A DNA stretch of 64,000 nucleotides from Ganoderma boninense (lineage: Eukaryota; Basidiomycota; Agaricomycetes; Polyporales; Polyporaceae), in contig CM035313.1 of assembly GCA_002900995.3 (NCBI GenBank), positions 558,001-622,000 on the forward strand, in the 5' to 3' direction. Positions 11,723 through 22,706 of this stretch are shown here, piece after piece. The translations under genes and the position numbers were made by a program. The notes under the pieces were generated by a model, which saw only the letters and a program-made list of their open reading frames with translations, did not search any database and was not told where the DNA came from. The number at the start of each line of letters is the position of its first letter. The stretch's first letter is position 1.

Positions 11723-12471
11723 AGCTTGCAGCTTGAAGAGCGGCGGTTCTGAGGTATGTGCTGGTTAGCTTGCAGGTGGCCGTGTATCATCCATCATTGT
11801 ACTTCCCCGTGCTCAATGACACACCGGAACGCAGTGCTGTGTGTAAGTATCTTCCTCACGAGTGCCAGTCTCGTGCTGCGCGACCCTGCTGTTTTCAGCA
11901 CTTGCGCATGCGCACTGCCCGTACTCGGTCTGTCTTTGCACCAACACTGATCAATTCCCGATCGAGGGACTATCCGACTCATCGTTGGAAAATTTCGGTG
12001 ATTAGGGCTCGCGCCGTGCTTCATGCGAGGTTTTCGTTCAACTTGCCTGTTCAAAACACACGACCTGATGCCATGTAAGTGTATTCAGGACGTTCGTGCA
12101 CTCGGCTCTCAGGCTGTTACAGACCCGAGAAGGAGTTCGTTTATTATACACGCTCGAAAGAGACCGTCCCGCTGTTTCTCCCCAACCACAACCTCTCCCT
12201 ATCCCGAGAGAAAGCTAGGCGGGTCACATAGCCTGAGATCCCGATGGCGGAACGTCGCCATCAGCGCCCCATCGTGAACCCTCCACAACCGTGTGGTGTT
12301 AGTATCCCTTGATACCGACGCAATGTCCCTCCCGCAAGGAGAGAAACGCGCGGCGTGAACGCTCGCCGTGTGTCCCTTGAGCTGGAATTCCTAGGCAATT
12401 CGTCTGCGAGCACAGGTCCCGCAACTCAGTTTGGATAGTTGCGTCGAGGACGATGAGGTGGAGTCACCCAC
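11723..12471. other. Intergenic region, no gene recognised
   Basis: About 750 bp from the Josephin stop codon to the F-box remnant. No convincing open frame, RNA gene or repeat was seen. Confidence 0.5.
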
Positions 12472-13020
12472 TGTCAGAGTTTTCAACTGCATCTGTTGAG
12501 ATAGGCGTCGTTGTCGTTTGAGGACGTCGAGAAGTGCTCGCTCAATCTCCTCAATTTGAACGTTCTGGCAAACGAGACGGTCCATGTCTGGGAATGCTAA
12601 GAGTATCCAGGCAAATGGCAAACACGTCGCAAAGGAAATATGAAAGACGCGAAGAATACGAATGTGGGTTCCGAAACGATGGAAACAAGTGAAGGTGGAG
12701 CGTTGAAGGATAGGCCCGGGGTTGTGTGTCTTTCAGGTGAATCCTAATTTCTGACAGACTTGACAGGATGTAAGGCAGGGGAAAGGGCGGAAAGTTAGTC
12801 AGCTCTAGAAGAATGATTGAGTGGACCAGGGGCTTCAAGTGAGGATTGTCCTGAAGGAAGTCGACAAAGAGAAAAATTCGTCTCTCCCCCGGAACTTGAG
12901 ATGAGAAAATAAAACGCGCTGGCTGCAATGAAGGAGCTGGTGGCATGTGAGGGAGAAGCTGCGTAACGTTCTGGCAGAGCCATGAGATTTCTCGATAACC
13001 CGTTCAATGACTTCTCATGG
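12472..13020 (-). pseudogene. Remnant of F-box exon 1 (paralog of the 18-33 kb array)
   Basis: Read on the minus strand, this stretch follows the first exon of the F-box/WD40 paralogs almost end to end. It holds a broken LPWEV start (Trp codon now TGA), EVIERVIEKSHGSARTLRSF, SLTCHQL, a shift into FVDFLQDNPHLKPLVHSII, then PFAWILLAF and QMQLKTLTV at the exon end. There is one stop and at least two frameshifts. The exon 2, middle and WD40 parts are absent downstream. It lies 0.9 kb downstream of a separate WD40 gene, so it is not that gene's F-box. It is a decayed duplicate. Confidence 0.8.
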
Positions 13021-13883
13021 CAGCCGAGGGGGGCCTATAGTGAGGAGAAGACGGTGGATGGGCTGAACAGGGACAAGGAGCGAACGACAAGGAGGACGAG
13101 GAGAGGCCTATATTGATGGTCGTTGTTGGGGGCAGACAATCCGCACAGGTCGATCGACGTGAAACAACATGATATAGGTTGAAGTCACAGAACTCCCTTG
13201 ACACTTGGGCGGCATGATCCAATGCAATGAAGTCTCGCTTTCGGATGACTAGAAGGAAGATTCTGATACCGAGATGGCTGGACGCCAACCATGTGGATGC
13301 CCTAAATGGAATATTTCTCAGCGTCCACGAGTACGCCCACAAAGTAGCGACCGCACCTGCTCGACGCTGATAGCCGTTTGGGTCTCGACGAGCAAAGAAT
13401 GGCAATGGCGGCGAGAGAGAAACGCACGAAAAGGAAAATAAGGCAGAACTCCTATGCTCAGTGAAGATCATTCGTCTTCATCGCACGCCCGACTGTAATG
13501 TTCTATTCTTCTGCACAGAGAACGGCACCGATATGTCGAAAGCGACCGAGGATTGGAGCGGTAAACCCTTGGGACTCTTGTGATCAGAGCGATAAACCCT
13601 TGGGACACCTGACGATCAGGGGAACCGCTGAGCAAGCATAGTGACAGGAAAACTGCATTTCAGGGCTACAGACAGAAAGAGTGAGATCCAACTGGCACGG
13701 CGAACAAAACAATAGACGGACTAGCAACGAATGCAAGACCGATTGGAAGAACTTATGGGAGCACACAGACAGAGAGGAGACAAGGTGGACAAGTCATTCC
13801 CGGTCTCCAGAAAGTCAAGCCTGAAAACGTCCAAAGAGTCCTTGACAAGGGTGTCCAGATCGAGAGCAAGGCGCTCTCAATCA
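13021..13883. other. Intergenic region with a short tandem repeat
   Basis: The gap holds two tandem copies of about 31-32 bp at 13556-13586 and 13587-13618 sharing TAAACCCTTGGGAC. No gene is recognised. Long frames on the plus strand here run antisense through the WD40 gene and are shadows. Confidence 0.5.
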
Positions 13884-15682
13884 TTACGCTACCATGAGCA
13901 CCCGGATCCGGACGGTTCCATCGTGCGAGCCCGACGCGAGCGTCGAGCCGTCAGACGCGAACATGGCCGACGTGACGTTGTCGTCGTGCTCGTTGCACGT
14001 CTGCCGGTGCGCGCCGTCCGCCGCGTCCCACAGGCGCACCGTGCTGTCCGACGCGGCCGACGCGACGAGCCGCCCGTCGGGCGAGAACGCGACCGCGTTC
14101 ACCATCCCGTCCTGCCCGCCGAGCTCCCGCACGCGCTCGCCCGTGTACGAGTCGCAGATCTTCACTGTCGCGTCGCTCGACCCCGACGCGACGCGCCGCC
14201 CGTCGGGCGAGAACGCGACCGTCCACACGGGCCCCGCGTGCTCGTGCATGAGCACCAGTGCCTCGCCCGTGAGCGCGTTCCAGATGCGGCTGCTGCTGTC
14301 GTCCGACGCGGTGGCGATGCGCCGGCTGTCGGGCGCGAACGCTGCCGCGCACACCATCCCGCGGTGCCCTTCAAGCACGCACACAGGCCCCCCGTCGGGG
14401 AGGTCCGCCGTCTCCCACACGCAGCACACGCTCTCGGTCCCGCCCGTCGCCATGAGGCACCTGTCAGGCGAGAAGAGGATGAACGTAACGGCGGTCTCGT
14501 GTGCGGTGAGAGTCCGCGCGAGCTCGTACGTCTGCGCGTCCCAGAGGTGCAGCGTGCCGTCGCCCGCGCCGCCGACGAGGTACTTGCCGTCGGGCGTGTA
14601 TGCGAGCGCGCAGATTGTGCACCCGGGGCTGAGGCGCAGGTGCTCCCGCCCATTTGCGACCGTCCACACGATGAGCTCCTCGTCGTACGACGCGGACGCA
14701 AGATGCATGTTGTCGCGCGAGAACGAAAGCGCGTACACCGTGTCCGTGTGCCCCACGTCGCCATGCAGGGGAACCCTATAGCGCGCGTTCTTGTTCATGG
14801 CGTCCCAGAGGATGATGGTTGCGTCCTCGGAGCCGCTCGCGAGGTGCTTGCCGTCCGCGGAGTAGACGAGCGCGGACACGGAGCCCTCGTGCACGCTCGT
14901 AGGTGCACCCCAGTCGGGCCGCTTGCCCTGGGCCTTCTCGCTGGGATCTTCCATCTCCTCGTCGTCATCGTTGTTACTGTTGCTGCCCTCGCCAGTGTCG
15001 GGACCCTTGTCGGCATCGTCCATAACATCGTTGCCATCAGTCTCGTTGCCATCCTCGACATCCACATCGTGACCATCGGGATAGGTGTCATTGCTGCGGA
15101 CGTATGGAAGGTCTACTCCTCCGTGGATGAGCTGCGAGAAGTCTGTCGGCGGAGGGGAAGGCATGTCCCAAGGCATCGCTGAGGATACGTATGTGGGTGG
15201 GAGGTCGTATCCTGCGGACATAGTGGTATGTTGAAGCCCATATGCTGAGGTGGACATCGATGGATAAGTCATGTCGCACCCGTGATCCATGGTCTGCTGG
15301 TACGGCGCGCTCCGCTCCTGGCAAGGCATAGTGTATGCGCACTCCATGCCCGTCTGATCACGCATGCCCTGCAGGTATTGTACCTCTTGTGGATACTGCG
15401 GGGCCAGGGGATAACAGGATGGAACGCCCGTCGCACCGTTGGAATATCCTGAGCCGCTGGGAGCACACCCATCATAAGCTGAAGTGCAGTGTTAACGACG
15501 ACATTCGTTCAGTGAATACTCGATGACATACCTTGTGGGTGGTTCGAGGGATAACAATCTTCATAGGACCTCATGCGTTTGTCTTGGTGGGCGAGCTCGT
15601 CATCGACGGCTTCTTCATCCTTGTCCTTGCGCTTCCCAATGGACTCGGAGTTGTCATGGATAGATAAGGTCTCCGCTACCAT
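13884..15682 (-). CDS. WD40-repeat protein, 581 aa, 2 exons
   Basis: Exons 15682-15532 and 15478-13884 sum to 1746 nt. The N-terminal half is disordered: first a charged segment (SIGKRKDKDEEAVDDE), then Tyr/Pro/Gln-rich sequence, then an acidic stretch around NNDDDEEMEDPSEKAQGKR. The C-terminal half (about residues 235-575) forms seven WD40 units with typical blocks such as YSADGKHLASGSEDATIILW, FSPDGRRVASGSSDATV and FSPDGRLVASAASDSTVRLW. A seven-unit set would close one propeller, a protein-docking platform. It has no F-box, unlike the array at 18-33 kb. An extra upstream exon encoding MPPSPFELDERG was considered, but I found no in-frame join. No specific partner can be named. Confidence 0.85.
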
Positions 15683-16440
15683 GACATCCACGGTCAACTC
15701 CCGTCACAATCGCATTGCAGGGTGGGGGTCTGAGGACGTACCGCCTCTCTCGTCGAGCTCGAAAGGGCTGGGAGGCATGGGGTATGTGTCCGGAGTGGGG
15801 GAGGGCAGGAGCGTGTGAGAAGCATGAGGAACGAAACCCAAGTATTAAGTAAGGCCTGGCGAGGAAGGATGAAGGCCTATAAGATTCCATGTCATGTTCA
15901 GCGCGTACAGCTTGTGCATACATACCTGGAGCCTGGGCTGTGCCTGCATGCCCGCATACACTTGCGCTAAACGAGAACATGGCTGTTGCGTTTCGTCAAA
16001 TACCTGCAATAATGAGTTATGGCGGTCCACAGTGATGTCCAGCTAGTGAAAGGAGGAGTATATAGCCAGGACGGAGGTCATCGTTAGGGCAGATGTTGGG
16101 TGTCCCGGTCAAAGGAGTCCAAGTCCAAGCTCATGGCTGTGTCCGTTCCTTCAGTCAATGGGCGCCTTGCGACTGCAGCAGTTGTCACGTTCACCTCCGG
16201 GATATGCAGTCGTTGGGCTGGTCGACCATCCGCCCTCTCCGCCCTGCTTCTGCTTTACACCTATATCCTTCGTGTACATCCAAGTGCTATCGCTGCATTG
16301 CTGCGTGTCTTGCTTCTTCCAGTTACTCAACATCCGCGAAAGCTCCGAATCAAACGCGTGCATTTATCTCCGCACCGCACCGCCGAGGCCAGCGCCGATT
16401 CTCCTCGACTCCGCACCCAAGCTCTCTCTCAGGATCTGCT
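15683..16440. promoter_or_regulatory. Divergent intergenic region between WD40 and Ap4A phosphorylase genes
   Basis: 758 bp between opposed start codons. It presumably contains both promoters. No clear TATA box near either start and no other gene is visible. Confidence 0.35.
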
Positions 16441-17814
16441 ATGGTTGCCCAGGCGGATATTGTTGCAAGGCTAGCGGATAGCTTCGAGAAAGCCCGCACC
16501 TCGGGAGATCTCCTCTTCTTCCCATCTAGTCTGTACACTCATTCCGAGAATGGCATCGAGGTGCGTTCTCCGTCCGTCTCACACTCTCTGCCCTCGCTGA
16601 ACCTGGTATCTGTGGTTAGTTTCAAATCCGACTATGCCCCGCACTGCAGGACAAGCCCCGCCTCCCCACACCCGACTTCAGCCCAGGTGCCCCGCCACCC
16701 GAGGAGCAGGAGAAGAAGCGGCATGATCCTTTTGCCCCACCCTACAATGCGAATCTGTTCCTGGGCGAGGTGCGCGATGAGACGGAGGGGAACGAGTATG
16801 TGATTCTGGTCAGTGTGCCGCTGCGCTGCGCAAGTAGACGGTCGGACGGCGATTGACGGGGGACGTTACCCCACCCCTCCATTCATCCTTTCCCCGCCGT
16901 CATGGGCTTCGCGCCGGGATGTAGTTCAACAAGTTCTCCGTAGTGCCGCATCACTTCATGCTGGTCACGAAAGGTGCGCCGTCTCCGAGCTGTCGGTGCT
17001 CTGTCTGCGCTGACCGGAAACGTCAGAGTTTCGATCGCAGACCTCTCCGCTCCTCCCCGCAGACCTCGTGCAGACATACCTGTTCCTCATCGCAGCGAAG
17101 AAGGCGGGCCGGAAGTTCTTCGCATTTTACAACTGTACGTCCCCTCTAAACCGCGCATATATCGCCCTCCCCCTCCTGATCGCCCCCCGATCGGCCATGC
17201 AGGCGGCGACCTGAGCGGCGCGAGCCAGCCACACAAGCACGTCCAGTTCCTCCCCATAGACGACGACGGCCCGCCAGTAGAGCGGCTCGCGCGGAGCACC
17301 AAGCTCGACCAAGACAGTGCGCCGCTCCCCCACTCTCCAGTCCCACGACCCGCGGATCTGCTAATGCTTCATCGCAGGTCGCCCGTTCAGCATCAACACG
17401 CTCCCTTACGCAAACCACGTCCGCCGGCTGCCCTCCTCCCTCGCGTACTCCTCCCCCGACGAGCTCGAGCCCGTGCTCGCCGACGCCTTCCTCTCCACGC
17501 TCGACCTCGCGATCCAGACCGTGCGCCACGACACGTCGTATCCCGCCGGCACGCCGTCGTACAACGTCCTGCTCACGCTCGAGCACGTCCACGTCGTGCC
17601 GCGGCGGTGGGAGACACACGTGCTCGCGGGGACGGGCGAGAAGCTGAGCGTGAACGCGCTCGGCTTCGCGGGGATGCTGCTCGTCAAGAGCGAGCGCGAG
17701 CTTGCGGCGGTGAAGGAGGAGGGCGTGGGGAACATACTCAAGGGTGTCGCGATTGGGGGGGTGCTGGAGGCGACGACGGACGCGCATCAGGTCGCGGATG
17801 ATAAGGTCGAGTAG
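16441..17814 (+). CDS. APA2: ATP adenylyltransferase / Ap4A phosphorylase, 328 aa, 6 exons
   Basis: Exons 16441-16560, 16650-16808, 16925-16973, 17027-17134, 17203-17316 and 17378-17814 sum to 987 nt. Family blocks run in order: PYNANLFLGEV, ILFNKFSVVPHHFMLVT, SPLLPADLVQTYLFL, the HIT-like active site GASQPHKHVQF, and a C-terminal domain with SYNVLLTLEHVHVVPR and VNALGFAGMLLVK. The enzyme splits Ap4A by phosphorolysis to ATP and ADP, limiting the alarmone-like dinucleotide in the cytosol. Yeast Apa1/Apa2 are about 320-325 aa, so this is full length. Whether it is closer to Apa1 or Apa2 cannot be decided by eye. Confidence 0.92.
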
Positions 17815-18384
17815 ACTTAGAATGGTGAAGTACCCACTAAACGAAGAACAAAGATGCCACCTTACGAAGCGTCAGATGAGTGGGCTAGGGAACGCGGAAG
17901 ATGCCCAACTCCGTCGTCGTGGTCCTCGTCTGCGGCCTCTGTCCGTAGAAACCATACTGAGAATTATTTAAGCCAAAGAAGTAATGAGGTTGGGCGGCTC
18001 CACGTTTGCCCATCACATTCAGCTTGGTGCAGGCCAGACGCTGTATTACTAGTTACTTAGACGTTAGGGTACAGAGGCCCGACTACGATGAGCAATTGCT
18101 GACTACGTGGTTGACTGCTCCAGCAAGCACCGGGGTACATAACCTCGCGGGAATACCACAAGTACAGGCTCGCATTATCTACAGATGAACCCCTCTTAAC
18201 GCATACCTCCAAATCCCGGCGCGTTCCCCTGTACCGAGTCGGCGATCCCTCATTCCGGTGGGACATCATAGGCAATCCTTGTAGCTACATATCTCTCTCT
18301 CTTACCCCCATGCGTTTACCCTGAAGACACGTATGTTATGGGCTAAGCGTTAGTAAGAGGGGTTCATCTGTATCTAATTATACT
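17815..18384. other. Convergent 3' intergenic region
   Basis: 570 bp between the Ap4A phosphorylase stop and the stop of the first F-box/WD40 gene. No gene or repeat is recognised. Confidence 0.5.
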
Positions 18385-20886
18385 CTAAACATTGGTCCGT
18401 AGACTTGGGTATCCAGGAATGATATCATGCAGAAGACGGACGAAGACAGTCCCATCGAACGCCGCAGAACACAGCGTCCTCCCGTCCGGCGAGAAAGCCA
18501 CCTTGCTTACCTTGCCTTCATGCTCCTCGAATATCTCCACGCACGCACCATCCACAGCCCTCCATAGCCGCACCGTCATGTCCTCCCCAGCAGACGCGAA
18601 GAACCGTCCACATGGCGAGAAGCACACCGAGCACACCGTTCCCTCGTGCCCATCGAGCGACAGGAGCAGCGCGCCCCCGCCCGCATCCCAGACCTTGACC
18701 GTCCCGTCCTCGGACCCGGTCAGCGCGAGCGCGCCGTCCGGCGAGAATGCAATGTCGTACACCCACCCATCGTGCCCCCGCAGCACTCGCAGCTCCTCGC
18801 CCGTATCGACGCGCCAGATGCGCGCGGTGCAGTCCTGCGCGGCCGTGCCGAGACGCACGCTGTCCGGGTGGAACGCGGCGGCCTGCAGGCGGTGCCGGTG
18901 CCCTTGCAGGACCGCGTGCGGCGCGTCGGACGAGCTGGAGGGGGAGACGTCCCAGACGCAGACGTGGCGGTCGTCGCCGCCGGAGGCGAGCCAGCGGCCG
19001 TCGGGCGAGAAGAGGACGAAGTAGATCGCTCTGGTGTGCGCCCCACCCGCGAGGACGCGCCGTTCTGCGAACGCGGTGGTGCCCGGGCGCGCGGCCCAGA
19101 GGCGCACGGTCACCGTCTTGTCTGCGTACGCGTCGAGCTCGATGGGACGGGACTCTGCGTCTGGGGCCTCTTCCGAGTCCATTTCTATGTCCGGGTCGGA
19201 CTCAGACTCGGACTCGGACTCGGATTCGAACTCGGACTCGGACTCGGGCTCGGGTTCGGGTTCAGGAGCAGGCGCAGGGGGAGGTGCGCGAGGACGGCCG
19301 GCCTCGTCGCACGCGGACGCGATCATGCTCCCATCGGGGGACCACGCACAGCTGCTGACCCAGTGCGTGTGGCCTGCGAGCGTCGCGAGCTTGTGTGCAC
19401 TGCAGCGGGTGGGGCCGAGGTCCCAGACGGCGACCTTCTCGTCCATGCCGGCGGAGACGAGGTGCTGGCTGTCGGGCGAGAAGGCGAGCGAGCGGACGCC
19501 GCCGGGGTGCGCTACCCACTCGTGCACGATGTGCCCCGCGGCGTCCCAGAGGATGATGGTGGAGTCCCAGGATCCGGACGCGATCCGCTGGCTGTTGGGG
19601 GAGATGGCTAGGCATGTCGTGGCGTCGTCGTGCCCGATGGCCGTCGCTGCATGTGGATAGTTAGGTCTGTGGAACAACGCAAAGGGCATGAGACGCACTT
19701 GATTCTGACTCGAGAGAGAAGAGATTGCGGTCGCGCATGGTGGGGAAATGCTGACTGAGCTCGCGAGTCCAGAAGAGCGTCCTGCGCGGATGGAGCGCTG
19801 GCTCGTCGGCGGAGAAGACTAAGGTAGGCCTTGAAAATCGGAGTAGCTCGTGCTCCAGCTCGGAGCACCCCAGATCGGACGAGTCCTCGCTGCGCAAGAG
19901 CTCAATCGCGGTGCGGATGTATCCCGTGAGCATGAGCGCGACGTCCTTCAAGTCCGGGGGATGGAAACTCTTCAAGAACTCGGCGGCCTTCTTGACTTTC
20001 TCGGGTTCGAACTCCAACCTCATCGACAGAGTGTGTAAGTGAGACCAGCCTGATGGGTGCGAAAGTGCGTTCTGCTGAACTGGGAGGGAGGGACGGATCG
20101 TACAAATATGAAGCTATGATGGAGGGTAGGGGCTTGATGGACTTACTGCTTGCCTCCGTGAATATCAAAGTTTCCGCGGTTGACTGGATCGATTCCAAAA
20201 GAAACGCAACGATGGCATCGTGGACAGCTACATCGATCTACAAACATAGGTAGGTCAAATATTTGCCCAAAATTGGATCAAACGAAGCTACTAACGTGCA
20301 GGGTCCTTATATGCAGCCGTCTGGACAACCGCTGTCTACTCGTGGCCACCAGCGGTGCGCTGGCGTTCGTCTTGATCGCCACGTCCTCGAACGTGAGTAC
20401 CGTGATACGCGAAAACGCGGAGAGCATCCGGGAGAGCTCCAGGACCGTCGCAAACGTGACGCGGAAGAACTGGATCGTTTGGAGGTGCGTACCGACGCGG
20501 CTGCAGCATGTGAGCGTGGACTGGTGCATGACGACCGTCTGGCGTTGGAGTTCGGTGGACTTGTCCGAGTCTGTGCCAAGTTTGTGGTCGGTGAACACGA
20601 TCTCGTTGAGGTTCGTGAGCATGTTGAGGAGGGGATAGGGTACGAGGTCGGTCGGGTATACGGAGATGGTCCGGACGAGGGGTTGGAGGTGCGGCTTGGT
20701 CCGCAGGAGGTCGCAGAGGGCGAAGATATGCTCTCTGTGCTTGAACTCGACGTCGGCGACGAGGAGAGCGAGACTGAGGGGCCGAAGCTGGTGACATGTG
20801 ATGGAGAAGTTGTAGAGGGCACGGCGACTGTCATAACAGTGCTCGACGACCCTTTCAATGACTTCCCAGGGAAGGGCAAGAGACAT
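18385..20886 (-). CDS. F-box/WD40 fusion protein, array copy 1 (intact), 764 aa, 4 exons
   Basis: Exons 20886-20296, 20237-20147, 20049-19699 and 19646-18385 sum to 2295 nt. An F-box-like helix set opens the protein (LPWEVIERVVEHCYDSRRAL, SITCHQLRPLSLALLVADV). A roughly 300-residue middle follows with leucine-spaced segments. A C-terminal propeller (about residues 350-760) has at least six WD units such as ISPNSQRIASGSWDSTIILW and FSPDGALALTGSEDGTVKVW. One blade carries a low-complexity insert of Glu/Ser/Pro repeats (genomic 19180-19275) that would loop out of the propeller. F-box plus WD40 is the layout of SCF substrate receptors such as Cdc4/Fbw7: the F-box binds Skp1 and the propeller binds the target. 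The middle region is specific to this family. It is head-to-tail with three paralogs and is the only copy that reads open and full length. Confidence 0.85.
19180..19275 (-). repeat. Acidic Ser/Glu low-complexity insert within the WD40 domain
   Basis: A near-hexanucleotide GA(C/G)TCG-type tract encodes alternating Pro-Glu then Ser-Glu runs inside a WD unit of copy 1. The paralogs lack it at this place. It is probably an in-frame microsatellite expansion. Confidence 0.7.
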
Positions 20887-22706
20887 GGTGAGTTGAGTAC
20901 GATTAGTTCAAACGACCTGGAAGCAGGATAAGAAGCATACCGTTGGGAGACTCGGAGGAGATTGAGCGTGGTTGTTACTTGTAGGACTACGATGGCACTG
21001 TGAAAGGAAGGTCGAGGGAGACGCTGCCTGTGGGGTTCTTGACGGCGGTAAGAGCAAGGTTCTGGTGTGGCAGATGCGACAAGTCCAGTTACAATACGGC
21101 GTGATCCCTCGCATGGACAGCTACGTAAGTCACCATAGGCACGGGTAAGCGACCATTCAGTAGATGCACTGTTTACTCAAGACTCGTGGATTCACATGCC
21201 TGTCATTCAGCCCGTTCTTGATCATTCTCCGCCTTCGACCTGGAGAAAACATTCCACTACGGTAATTGCTGCGGGATGTCGATGGATGGCGAGGGAGGTC
21301 CAGTAAACTAACTGTTTGCCATTGCAACTACAACCAGGAGCGAGGAATGCCTTCGGTGGTATTTCTGGAAGTGACAAGGGTGAGAGGTCAAGACAAGGTT
21401 CATTCAAAGTTCAACAAGGACGTGCGCTCGGCAGAGTGATGGGGCAGGGGTAGCGTCTGGAGCATCTGTTCATGAGCCGTGATTCGATTCTGAAAGGCAA
21501 AGAACATTCTTCAAGTGATGCCTTCCTTGATAAGGGTCATGATTAGCTTCCTCCCAGCTCAGGCTGTTGCATGGACAAAATGAACGAACCCCAAGACCCA
21601 CACCGGTTGGATGTGCTTTTAAATCTGCCCTCGATGTACCAATCTGCCTGGCATGTCTACATGCGGCGAGGTGGGCTAGGGAGACCTAGTTCAGTTCCGT
21701 GCCATGACTCCCAAAGGGAATGACGAAGACACACCTTGGGCTAGGCATCGTTTGGCAAAGCGATAACGCAAAGTTCAACTTTGTCTCATGTAAAGAACAA
21801 TGAGGCAAAAGAATGACAGTACCCAATTCCACGATGTCCCTTCGGGCGCCCAAGGGCTTCGCATGGATGCCATTGCGAAGGAGGGAGAACAAGGTCGCTG
21901 ACGTCGGATAGTTATGGCGACCGCCTCTCTCGAGCAGTATCCTGAGCATATGCTCAGACACGCGCCTACAACGACGTGCCAAGCGTAGCCACAACGTTGC
22001 TGTCGGCGGGACTGTTTGTGAGTCCTTGTGTTTCGATTATGGCCACCGGGCGAGGGACACGGACCATAAAAGAGACTCGAACTGACACTCACCAAAGCAC
22101 ATTGGCCGGCATACACTGTTCAGGACAGTCCACGCGCGATCCGACCTGGCCATCCGCCATATGCACAGCCCTCGCAGTCGCTGGAACACAAGCGGAGGAT
22201 TCTTGCACGAAACCAGGGCCTGAATCAAGACCGTCGAAAGGCTCTGATCTGGATTCTGAAGTGCCGTTAAACCACTTGAAAGTTAAGCAGGCGCAATTGT
22301 CGTCTCAAGACGGACTGCTTGAGAACCCCAATCTCGCAATACACAATCGACACAGATTTGGGTGTGAAAAATGTCTTGATGGATCCAGCATAGATGGAAT
22401 GCGAGGCGCAGTCGAAGTGAAAGTCGGGGACAGGTGTACATATGTGTGCCGCAGCGCCTGTGCGCGACGAGGAGCGCGTTGTAGGCGCCCCCGAATCGGA
22501 GTTTGCCGACCCTCAGCAGGAGCCTGAACCAACCGGCGATGCAGGTCTGTAAGTAGTGGTTATTCTTCCTACATCCTTCAAAATGTACGGCTCTGGGTGA
22601 TCTCTGGAACGATGCAAGTTCAACTTTTACTGCCGGTGCATTGCCAAAAGTAAGTACACAAGTCGACCGAGTCAGACAGACTCGGTGCTAGTGTCCGTTC
22701 TAAAAT
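20887..22706. other. Spacer between array copies 1 and 2, no gene recognised
   Basis: 1.8 kb. It holds the promoter of copy 1 and the 3' side of copy 2. A 183-codon + frame (21976-22527) and shorter minus frames rich in Cys and Ser (around 22100-22320) are open, but none matches a known family or carries a clear start, intron set or signal peptide. Confidence 0.4.

Noticed and set aside
13731..15182. 483-codon open frame on + opposite the WD40 gene
   Set aside because: Antisense shadow of a GC-rich WD40 coding exon; Arg/Val-rich composition and no domain.
21976..22527. 183-codon + frame or a Cys-rich minus-strand secreted protein between array copies 1 and 2
   Set aside because: Neither has a signal peptide, clear start or consistent introns; left as unannotated spacer.
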